DNA from: Chloroflexota bacterium
GTDB lineage: Bacteria > Chloroflexota > Limnocylindria > Limnocylindrales > CSP1-4
Direction of reading: 5' to 3'
DNA length: 10,019 nucleotides
Assembly: GCA_021790715.1 (NCBI GenBank)
Contig: JAJYGK010000071.1
Span: 1 to 10,019, forward strand
Of this stretch, positions 1 through 8,032 are shown piece after piece; the first letter of the stretch is position 1; the number at the start of each line of letters is the position of its first letter. The position numbers were made by a program, and so were the translations under genes. The notes below the pieces were generated by a model. The model made no database searches and was not told the origin of the DNA. It was given only the letters and a program-made list of their open reading frames with translations.

Positions 1-54
1 CGCGCGCCCCGCCCGCCGCTCCCCCCTGCGCGCGGGTGTTCCCCGCGCCCGCGC

Positions 55-60
55 TACACT
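55..60 (+). promoter_or_regulatory. Candidate -10 box (TACACT) for pckA-gltA
   Basis: TACACT, preceded by C, lies in an otherwise almost pure G/C stretch. It would start transcription near position 67, leaving about 78 nt of leader to the preferred pckA start. No convincing -35 element is visible upstream. The same CTACACT heptamer occurs before the Lgt-family gene at 7957-7963, which supports its being a promoter element of this genome. This rests on pattern only. Confidence 0.4.
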
Positions 61-133
61 CGTCGCTCACGCCGTCGGCCGTGCCGCGTGGCGAGCAGCG
101 CGGAGCCGGGCGGCACGCATGCGCCACGGGCGC

Positions 134-138
134 AGGAG
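134..138 (+). promoter_or_regulatory. Shine-Dalgarno site deciding the pckA start
   Basis: AGGAG ends 6 nt before the GTG at 145, an ideal spacing. The upstream in-frame GTG at 88 has no purine-rich sequence before it. This site therefore favours 145 as the start, giving a 522-residue protein instead of 541. Confidence 0.55.
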
Positions 139-144
139 CTCGAT

Positions 145-1713
<1,569 letters not shown>

Positions 1714-1720
1714 GGTCGCG

Positions 1721-3076
<1,356 letters not shown>

Positions 3077-3103
3077 CCGGGGCGGCGTGATCGCGCGCGG
3101 ATC

Positions 3104-3140
3104 GGGCGTCCGTCGGCCGGGGGGACCGACGGACCCGCCC
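3104..3140 (+). terminator. Hairpin after gltA, candidate terminator
   Basis: A perfect 9-bp stem, GTCCGTCGG (3108-3116) with CCGACGGAC (3126-3134), closes a 9-nt loop. It can be extended outward by GGGC (3104-3107) with GCCC (3137-3140) across a 2-nt bulge. It begins 27 nt after the gltA stop. No T-tract follows, so it may slow polymerase or protect the 3' end instead of acting as a classical intrinsic terminator. Confidence 0.5.
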
Positions 3141-3161
3141 GGCGCCGGGTAGCCCGCGCCC

Positions 3162-3536
3162 GTGTCGGAGGCGCAGCGCCTCGTCCTGCTCGGGCTTGTC
3201 TTCGGGCTCATCGTGGTCATGCTCGGCTTCGCCGAGACGTGGATGATCGGCGACCGGGGCCTGCTGCGGCCGTGGCTGCGCCGCCTTCCCGAGGGCGTTG
3301 CGATCGTGATCGTCGCGACGCTGCTGGGGGCGGCCGCGGGGGGCGTGATCGGGTCGACGGGAGCGACCTACGTCGTGCTGGCGGGCTGCACCGTCGCCCT
3401 CTACCGGCTCCGGCTGCCCGAGGCCCGTCGTTCGCTCACGCCGTCGCGCGCGATCGTGCTGCTCCTCGGCGCGGTCGGCGCGATGGTCTTCCTGGGGCTG
3501 CTCGTCGGCGCCATCGCGGGGGCGCCGCCGGCCTGA
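3162..3536 (+). CDS. Small integral membrane protein of unknown function
   Basis: This is a 124-residue, strongly hydrophobic protein that I do not recognise. Four likely membrane segments are visible at about residues 6-26, 45-64, 67-82 and 97-119. They are separated by short charged loops: one around 29-44 with several arginines (DRGLLRPWLRRLPEG), and an RLRLPEARRSLTPSR loop at 82-96. The Arg-rich loops would be expected on the cytoplasmic side. The start is GTG 3162. No clear Shine-Dalgarno precedes it, so the start is tentative, but the frame begins with a sensible short polar N-terminus followed by a membrane segment. It stands alone between the gltA hairpin and the convergent metB-like gene, and shares no obvious role with either. 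Third-position G/C bias supports it as a real gene. Confidence 0.7.
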   Translation: MSEAQRLVLLGLVFGLIVVMLGFAETWMIGDRGLLRPWLRRLPEGVAIVIVATLLGAAAGGVIGSTGATYVVLAGCTVALYRLRLPEARRSLTPSRAIVLLLGAVGAMVFLGLLVGAIAGAPPA

Positions 3537-3541
3537 CCGTG

Positions 3542-3557
3542 CCGGGCGGCGGCCCGG
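3542..3557. terminator. Hairpin between convergent genes
   Basis: CCGGGC (3542-3547) pairs with GCCCGG (3552-3557) around a 4-nt GGCG loop. It lies in the 40-bp gap between the converging stop codons of the small membrane protein and the metB-like gene, so it could end transcripts from both sides. There is no T-tract on either strand. Confidence 0.4.
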
Positions 3558-3576
3558 ACCCCGCGCCTCCCGGACC

Positions 3577-4797
3577 TCACGCCTCGCCGAGTGCGCGCTC
3601 CACGTCCTCGACGAGGTCGTCGGGATCCTCGATTCCGACCGAGAGCCGGACGAGGGCCGCCGGCACCTCGAGCGCCGAACCGGCCGCTGCCGCGTGGGTC
3701 ATCGCGGCCGGGACCTCGACCAGCGATTCGACGCCTCCCAGCGACTCCGCCAGGGCGAAGATCCGGGTCCGCTCGGCGAAGCGGCGCGCCCGCTCCTCCG
3801 CGGAGCGCCCGTCCCTCGGCGCCGGGGCGAAGCTCACCATGCCGCCGGGGTGGCGCATCTGGGCCGCGGCCAGCGCGGCCTGCGGGTGCGCGTGCGGCCC
3901 CGCGTCGAGCCCGGGGTAGCGCACGTCCGCGACGTCCGGGCGCGCGGCGAGCGCGCGGGCGACCCGCAGGGCGTTGGACGCGTGCCGCTCGACGCGGAGT
4001 GCGAGCGTGCGCATCCCGCGCAGCACGAGGAAGCAGTCGAACGGCCCCGGGACGGCGCCGACGGCGTTCTGCAGGAAGCCGAGGCGCTCGGCGAGATCCG
4101 CGCGCGACGTCACCGCGACGCCGGCCACGACGTCCGAGTGCCCGGCCAGGTACTTGGTGGCGCTGTGGACGACGATGTCGGCCCCGAGTTCGAGCGGGCG
4201 CTGGGCGAGCGGCGTGGCGAACGTGTTGTCCACGACGAGGAGCGGCCGTTCCCCGCGGGCACCGACCCGCGATCCGATGGCGCGCGCGGTCGCGGCGATG
4301 TCGACCAGCTTCAGCATGGGGTTCGAGGGGGTCTCGACCCAGATCATGCGGGTGCGGGGCGTGCAGGCCGCGTCGAGCGCGGCGGCCGGGCCGGCCGACA
4401 GGTCGAGGTAGCGCGTGACGACACCGGTCGGGGCGAGGACGCGCTCGAAGAGCCGGAAGGTCCCGCCGTACACGTCGTCGGCGACCAGCAATTCCTCGCC
4501 GGGCAGGACGAGCTGGCCCACGGTGGCGGTCGCCGCCGAGCCGCTCCCGAACGCGAACCCCCGGTCCGCTCCCTCCAGCTCCGCGATCGCGCGCTCGAGC
4601 CTGGCCCGCGTCGGGTTGCCGGTGCGCGCGTATTCCCAGCCGCCGCGCGGGGAGCCGACGCCGTCCTGTGCGAACGTGCTGGTCTGGTAGATCGGCGGCG
4701 AGACGGAGCCCGTCTCCGCGTCCGGCTCGAACCCGGCATGCACCGCCAGTGTGCCCGGCCGCGGCACCGCGGCCCGGGGCGTGCCCGTCTCGGTCAT
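3577..4797 (-). CDS. metB: Cystathionine gamma-synthase/lyase family PLP enzyme (probably cystathionine gamma-synthase)
   Basis: This is a 406-residue PLP enzyme of the Cys/Met metabolism family. The synthase makes cystathionine from an activated homoserine and cysteine, in methionine biosynthesis; the closely related lyase runs toward cysteine. Visible features are: YARTGNPT at 57-64, binding the PLP phosphate of the neighbouring subunit; the ring-stacking Y110 in DVYGGTFR; D190 in VVDNTFA, paired with the pyridine nitrogen; the Schiff-base lysine K215 in HSATKYLAGHSD; FLQNAVGAVPGPFD at 241-254; and the substrate-binding ESLGGVES at 351-358. Length and motifs match actinobacterial MetB. The ATG start has GAGG 5 nt upstream. 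Sequence alone does not separate synthase from lyase reliably, and no other methionine gene is nearby to settle it. The leader upstream carries a repeated element. Confidence 0.88.
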   Translation of the reverse strand: MTETGTPRAAVPRPGTLAVHAGFEPDAETGSVSPPIYQTSTFAQDGVGSPRGGWEYARTGNPTRARLERAIAELEGADRGFAFGSGSAATATVGQLVLPGEELLVADDVYGGTFRLFERVLAPTGVVTRYLDLSAGPAAALDAACTPRTRMIWVETPSNPMLKLVDIAATARAIGSRVGARGERPLLVVDNTFATPLAQRPLELGADIVVHSATKYLAGHSDVVAGVAVTSRADLAERLGFLQNAVGAVPGPFDCFLVLRGMRTLALRVERHASNALRVARALAARPDVADVRYPGLDAGPHAHPQAALAAAQMRHPGGMVSFAPAPRDGRSAEERARRFAERTRIFALAESLGGVESLVEVPAAMTHAAAAGSALEVPAALVRLSVGIEDPDDLVEDVERALGEA

Positions 4798-4815
4798 CTC
4801 GTCCTCGTCCGGCCG

Positions 4816-4840
4816 CGCCGCCGCGACCCGGCATCCTTCC
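4816..4840 (-). repeat. Direct repeat copy, proximal, in the metB leader
   Basis: This 25-nt element reads GGAAGGATGCCGGGTCGCGG followed by CGGCG on the metB strand. It repeats at 4858-4881 with a single 1-nt indel. It ends 18 nt before the metB start codon, so it would lie close to the ribosome-binding site in the mRNA. Function unknown. Confidence 0.55.
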
Positions 4841-4857
4841 GGTCGCGGTCGCCCGGT

Positions 4858-4881
4858 CGCCGCCGCGACCCGGCACCTTCC
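4858..4881 (-). repeat. Direct repeat copy, distal, in the metB leader
   Basis: This 24-nt copy reads GGAAGGTGCCGGGTCGCGGC then GGCG on the metB strand, matching the copy at 4816-4840 except for one missing base. Copy starts are about 42 nt apart, roughly four helical turns, which would also suit a DNA-binding regulator. The stretch between the copies adds a perfect inverted repeat, GGTCGCGG (4841-4848) with CCGCGACC (4863-4870). Confidence 0.55.
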
Positions 4882-4897
4882 GCGCCTGTCGCCGTCG

Positions 4898-4903
4898 AGT
4901 ATG
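4898..4903 (-). promoter_or_regulatory. Candidate -10 box (CATACT) for metB
   Basis: Read on the minus strand, CATACT is the most -10-like hexamer in the metB upstream region. It would start transcription near 4891, giving a leader of about 94 nt that contains both direct repeats. No -35 element is evident. Confidence 0.3.
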
Positions 4904-5077
4904 CCCGAGTGTCGGCCGCGGCCGGCGCGGCGGCGTCACGACCAGCGCGCGGCGGCGCCACGGGTTGGCTGCGCGGCCGTGACGCGCTACCGGCGCCGTG
5001 GCAGGCGTCAGCACGAACCCCAGCCTCGGCGGTTACCACCACACTCGCTGGTGGGCGACACGCCGATCCCCCAGCGG

Positions 5078-5109
5078 CGCCTCGGGGGCCGGACGTACGG
5101 CCCGAGGCG
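5078..5109. other. Strong inverted repeat upstream of mdh
   Basis: CGCCTCGGG (5078-5086) pairs with CCCGAGGCG (5101-5109). With a 2-nt GG bulge the stem extends to 12 bp closed by a 6-nt GACGTA loop. It ends about 31 bp before the candidate mdh -10 box, so on the plus strand it lies in promoter-upstream DNA and not in the mdh mRNA. It could be an operator, a terminator blocking read-through, or part of an unannotated transcript. Confidence 0.5.
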
Positions 5110-5140
5110 GCCGGGCGGCAGGCAGGATGCGGGCCGCGCG

Positions 5141-5146
5141 TAATAT
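5141..5146 (+). promoter_or_regulatory. Candidate -10 box (TAATAT) for mdh
   Basis: TAATAT is an AT-only island flanked by GCGCG and GGCC, close to the -10 consensus. It predicts a start near 5153 and a leader of about 32 nt that includes the mdh ribosome-binding site. A -35 element is not recognisable. Confidence 0.5.
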
Positions 5147-5173
5147 GGCCGGGCGTCCACATCGAACTTGCCT

Positions 5174-5178
5174 GGAGG
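5174..5178 (+). promoter_or_regulatory. mdh ribosome-binding site
   Basis: GGAGG ends 6 nt before the GTG at 5185. This fixes the start, because the reading frame stays open for more than 1 kb further upstream. Confidence 0.7.
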
Positions 5179-5184
5179 GTACCC

Positions 5185-6135
5185 GTGCCGCGTTCGCGAA
5201 CGCCTCGGAGGAAGGTCACCGTCATCGGCGCCGGCAACGTCGGCGCAAGTGTCGCGCAGCGCGTCGTCGAGGCCGGGCTCGCCGACGTCGTCCTGCTGGA
5301 CATCGTTCCCGGCCTGCCACAGGGGAAGGCGCTCGACCTGGCGGAGGCGGGGCCGCTCCTCGGGCACGACGTGAACGTCATGGGGACGAACGACTACGCC
5401 GACACGGCCGATTCGACCGTGATCGTCGTGACGTCGGGACTCGCCCGCCAGCCCGGCATGAGCCGCGACGACCTGCTGCTGAAGAACGCGCAGATCGTCA
5501 ACAGCGTCGTCGAGCAGGCCGCGAAGCACTCGCCGGACGCCGTGCTCATCGTGGTCACCAACCCGCTCGACGCGATGTGCCACGTGGCCCTCAAGGCAAG
5601 CGGATTCCCGCGCTGGCGCGTGGTCGGGATGGCCGGCGTCCTTGACGCAGCGCGCTTCCGCGCGTTCGTCTCGATGGAGCTCGGCATCTCGCCCGTGAAC
5701 ACGTGCGCGTTCGTGCTCGGCGGCCACGGCGACGCGATGGTCCCCGTCCCGCGGTACTCCACCGTGGGCGGCGTTCCCCTGCCGCAGCTCATGCCGCAGG
5801 ACCAGATCGATCGGATCGTCCAGCGGACCCGTGACGGCGGCGCGGAGATCGTGTCGCTGCTGAAGAGCGGCAGCGCGTTCTACGCCCCCGCGGCCGCGAC
5901 CGCCGAGATGATCGAGTCGATTCTCGAGGACCGGCACAAGATCCTGCCGTGTTCCGCGTACCTGAAGGGCGAGTACGGCGTCGAAGGCCTGTTCGTCGGC
6001 GTGCCGGTCCGCCTCAGCCGCGTCGGTGTCGACGAGATCGTCCAGGTCGAGCTGAACGACGACGAGCGTGCCGCGTTCGAGAAGTCGGCGCAGGCCGTGC
6101 GCGAGCTCGTCGACACACTCGGCGGGTACGCGTAG
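5185..6135 (+). CDS. mdh: Malate dehydrogenase (NAD, LDH-like type)
   Basis: This enzyme interconverts malate and oxaloacetate with NAD in the cytoplasm. The 316-residue protein begins with a Rossmann fold: GAGNVG at 15-20 and D39 at the end of the second strand, which selects NAD over NADP. The mobile loop ARQPGMSRDDLL carries R88 and R94. The arginine in the loop position that is glutamine in lactate dehydrogenases points to malate as substrate. N126 (TNPLD), D154/R157 (GVLDAARF) and H181 (GGHGD) complete the active site. Length matches the LDH-like, often tetrameric, MDH group found in Chloroflexus and Bacillus. The start is GTG with a good ribosome-binding site. It is a single-gene unit followed by a hairpin and faces a convergent amidohydrolase. 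Its product is the substrate of the pckA and gltA proteins nearby. Confidence 0.96.
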   Translation: MPRSRTPRRKVTVIGAGNVGASVAQRVVEAGLADVVLLDIVPGLPQGKALDLAEAGPLLGHDVNVMGTNDYADTADSTVIVVTSGLARQPGMSRDDLLLKNAQIVNSVVEQAAKHSPDAVLIVVTNPLDAMCHVALKASGFPRWRVVGMAGVLDAARFRAFVSMELGISPVNTCAFVLGGHGDAMVPVPRYSTVGGVPLPQLMPQDQIDRIVQRTRDGGAEIVSLLKSGSAFYAPAAATAEMIESILEDRHKILPCSAYLKGEYGVEGLFVGVPVRLSRVGVDEIVQVELNDDERAAFEKSAQAVRELVDTLGGYA

Positions 6136-6147
6136 CACGAAACCCCG

Positions 6148-6176
6148 GCCGCCGGCCGGGCCGGGCAGCCGGCGGC
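6148..6176 (+). terminator. Hairpin after mdh, candidate terminator
   Basis: A perfect 9-bp stem, GCCGCCGGC (6148-6156) with GCCGGCGGC (6168-6176), closes an 11-nt loop and starts 12 nt after the mdh stop. It is followed only by GTTC, so there is no U-tract. Confidence 0.5.
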
Positions 6177-6210
6177 GTTCGGCAGCCCGACGCGTCAACC
6201 GAAGCGTCCA

Positions 6211-6240
6211 CAGGTCCCCGCGGCGATGCCCGGGGACCTG
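6211..6240 (-). terminator. Hairpin after the amidohydrolase gene, candidate terminator
   Basis: CAGGTCCCCG (6211-6220) pairs perfectly over 10 bp with CGGGGACCTG (6231-6240). Inside the loop, GGC and GCC can add 3 bp around GAT. It lies 4 nt past the amidohydrolase stop on the minus strand and would also face transcripts coming out of mdh. No U-tract follows. Confidence 0.55.
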
Positions 6241-6244
6241 TCGT

Positions 6245-7939
6245 TCATCCCGGCGAGCCGAAGACGGGGCGACCGTCGACCAGCGTCGCGCGGACCTCGA
6301 CCTCGTCGGCGCCCGCCGCCCAGGCCTCGGGTGAGACGCGGGTCGGATCGGCCGACAGCACCACGATGTCGGCGGCCATGCCCGGCTCCAGGCGCCCGGT
6401 GTGCGCCTCGTCGCGCGCGGCCCACGCGGCGGACGACGTCCACGCCCGGAGCGCATCCGGGACCGACGGGCCCGGATCGTCGTGGAGCCGGCGGCCCGAC
6501 GGCCCGGCCAGCCTGAACGCGGCCCGGATGCCGTCGAGCGGTGCGCCCGGCGCGAACGGCCGGTCGCTCGAGAACGCGACGGAGAGGCCGGCGTCGAGCC
6601 ACCGCCGGTACGCATACAGGTCGCCGGTGCGGGTCCCGAGGCGCTCCAGGTAGACGTCGCCCGTTCCCGTGACGAACTCGGGCTGGAGCATGGCGACGAC
6701 CCGGAGGTCGACCGCGGCCGCCAGCAGGTCGGGCCCCAGGATCATCGCGTGCTCGACGCGGTGCCGGTGATCCGCGCGCGGGTGCGCCGACAGGATCGCG
6801 CGGTAGGCGTCGAGGACGAAGGCGACGGCGGCGTCGCCGATGGCGTGGGTCGCGAGCTGCCAGCCTGCCAGGTGCGCCCGCAGCAGCCGCTGCTCGAGCT
6901 CGCCTGCGGCGTGTGCGGGGCGGCCGCGGAGCAGCTCGGGCGGGCGCCTTGCCGCGTCCGCGTACGGTTCGCGGAGCCACGCGTCGCCCGTGCTGAGTGC
7001 CCCGTCGGAGAAGAACTTGGCGGGCCCGATCCGGATGCGTCCGCGCACGTCCGGGGGCACCAGCGCGCCGATGTCGTCGGGCGTGGGGGGATTCTCGTCG
7101 GGGGCGGACAGGTGCGCGAGGCCGGGCATCAGCGTGAGCCGCTGCGCGAACTCCTCGTCGAGAATGGCCCCCGCGTATGCGGCCACCTCCGAGAGGGGAT
7201 CGCCGAGCCAGCCCACGTGGGCGTCCGCGACGGCCGTGACCCCGGCCGCTGACAGACGTGTGCCGATGACGCGGACGGCGGTGCGGAGGTCGTCCGGCGT
7301 GAGCGGCGGCAGCGCGGCGGCGAACGGGGCGACGGGGTCCGACCCCAGCACCAGGCCCGTCGGCTCGCCCGACTCGTCGCGCTCGATCGTCGCGCCGGGC
7401 GGGTCCGCGTGCCCGGCCGTCACGCCGGCCAGGGCGAGGCCGAGCGAATTCGCCATCGCGGCGTGCCCGCTGCCGTGGTGCAGGAGCACCGGCAGGTCCG
7501 GGACTGCCCGGTCGAGTTCGGTACGCGACGGGTGGCGGCGCTCGCGCCAGGCCGACGGGTGGTACCACGCCTCGACCCAGCGGTCCGGCTCGAACGACGA
7601 ACGGGCATCCGCCGCGGCCGCCGAGAGGAGCCGCATCGCGCCCGCGACGTCCGGCGCGGCGGTCAGGTCCAGCCAGGCGGCCTGCAGGCCCTCCACGAGC
7701 GGATGCGCATGCTGGTCCTGGAAGCCGGGCAGGACCGCCGCTCCCCCCAGGTCGACCAGCCGGGTGGCGGGGCCCGCGAGCGCCAGGATGTCGCGCCCCG
7801 GCCCGACCGCGACGACGCGCCCGTCTCCGATGGCGATCGCATCGGCGGGGACGCCCGGAGCGGCAGCGGACGGCGGGCCGGCCATCGGGATGACCGCGCC
7901 GCCGTGCAGGATGAGGTCGGGGCCGTGCCGGATCGTCAT
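6245..7939 (-). CDS. Amidohydrolase family 3 (YtcJ-like) metal-dependent hydrolase
   Basis: This is a 564-residue member of the amidohydrolase superfamily, in the YtcJ/NfdA-like branch. A metal-activated water hydrolyses an amide or related bond; the natural substrate is unknown. An N-terminal beta-sandwich portion (about 1-70) leads into the first metal-binding motif, PGFQDQHAHP, with H77 and H79. Further metal or active-site candidates are K308 in GPAKFFSDGAL, H365 in THAIGDAAV, H397 in HRVEHAMI and D459 in AFSSDRPFAPGAP. The C-terminal GRLEPGMAADIVVLSADP at 515-532 is the usual return strand of these enzymes. ATG 7939 is chosen because GGAGG lies just upstream and the frame before it only mirrors the divergent gene. 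No signal peptide is visible, so it is probably cytosolic. It stands alone, so its neighbours give no clue to a substrate. Confidence 0.88.
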   Translation of the reverse strand: MTIRHGPDLILHGGAVIPMAGPPSAAAPGVPADAIAIGDGRVVAVGPGRDILALAGPATRLVDLGGAAVLPGFQDQHAHPLVEGLQAAWLDLTAAPDVAGAMRLLSAAAADARSSFEPDRWVEAWYHPSAWRERRHPSRTELDRAVPDLPVLLHHGSGHAAMANSLGLALAGVTAGHADPPGATIERDESGEPTGLVLGSDPVAPFAAALPPLTPDDLRTAVRVIGTRLSAAGVTAVADAHVGWLGDPLSEVAAYAGAILDEEFAQRLTLMPGLAHLSAPDENPPTPDDIGALVPPDVRGRIRIGPAKFFSDGALSTGDAWLREPYADAARRPPELLRGRPAHAAGELEQRLLRAHLAGWQLATHAIGDAAVAFVLDAYRAILSAHPRADHRHRVEHAMILGPDLLAAAVDLRVVAMLQPEFVTGTGDVYLERLGTRTGDLYAYRRWLDAGLSVAFSSDRPFAPGAPLDGIRAAFRLAGPSGRRLHDDPGPSVPDALRAWTSSAAWAARDEAHTGRLEPGMAADIVVLSADPTRVSPEAWAAGADEVEVRATLVDGRPVFGSPG

Positions 7940-7957
7940 CGCCCTCCGTTCGCCGAC

Positions 7958-7963
7958 TACACT
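7958..7963 (+). promoter_or_regulatory. Candidate -10 box (TACACT) for the Lgt-family gene, overlapping an opposing -10
   Basis: TACACT predicts transcription starting at about 7970-7971, right at an ATG. Read in reverse, 7964-7959 gives TAGTGT, which keeps the key T, A and final T of a -10 box. That box would start the amidohydrolase message near 7952 with a leader of about 12 nt. The two boxes overlap in CTACACTA. No -35 element is clear in either direction. Confidence 0.45.
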
Positions 7964-7970
7964 ACCGCCG

Positions 7971-8030
7971 ATGCCCGCCACCCTGTCGTCGCCCAGCCGA
8001 CCCGGTCCGCGAGCCGCGGGCGTCGGGTAG
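7971..8030 (+). CDS. Possible leaderless 19-codon ORF upstream of the Lgt-family gene
   Basis: The ATG at 7971 falls where the TACACT box would start transcription, so the ORF would be translated without a leader. It encodes MPATLSSPSRPGPRAAGVG and stops with TAG at 8028-8030, 2 nt before the GTG of the next gene. That gene has no Shine-Dalgarno of its own. The peptide has no recognisable domain, and a role in translational coupling is inferred. The ATG could equally be chance. Confidence 0.3.
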   Translation: MPATLSSPSRPGPRAAGVG

Positions 8031-8032
8031 CC

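Larger units (their letters stand above)
4798..5184. other. Divergent non-coding region between metB and mdh
   Basis: This is a 387-bp gap with no supportable gene. It holds the metB leader with two direct repeats, candidate promoters for both genes, and several inverted repeats. These are GACGC (4981-4985) with GCGTC (5005-5009), CCACCA (5036-5041) with TGGTGG (5049-5054), and a much stronger hairpin at 5078-5109. I found no tRNA T-arm signature and no SAM-I riboswitch core on the strand that reads toward metB. Open frames here lack start sites with ribosome-binding sequences and look like GC-driven artefacts. Confidence 0.6.

Noticed and set aside
3694..5184. Upstream in-frame extension of mdh (813-codon frame)
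   Set aside because: The extension is antisense to metB and crosses the non-coding gap. A GGAGG site and a promoter-like TAATAT support the start at 5185, and the family length fits from there.
4798..5184. SAM riboswitch or tRNA in the metB-mdh gap
   Set aside because: I looked for the SAM-I core and for a GGTTCGAATCC-type T-arm on both strands and found neither. GGGTTCG-like bits near 5014-5021 lack the rest of a cloverleaf.
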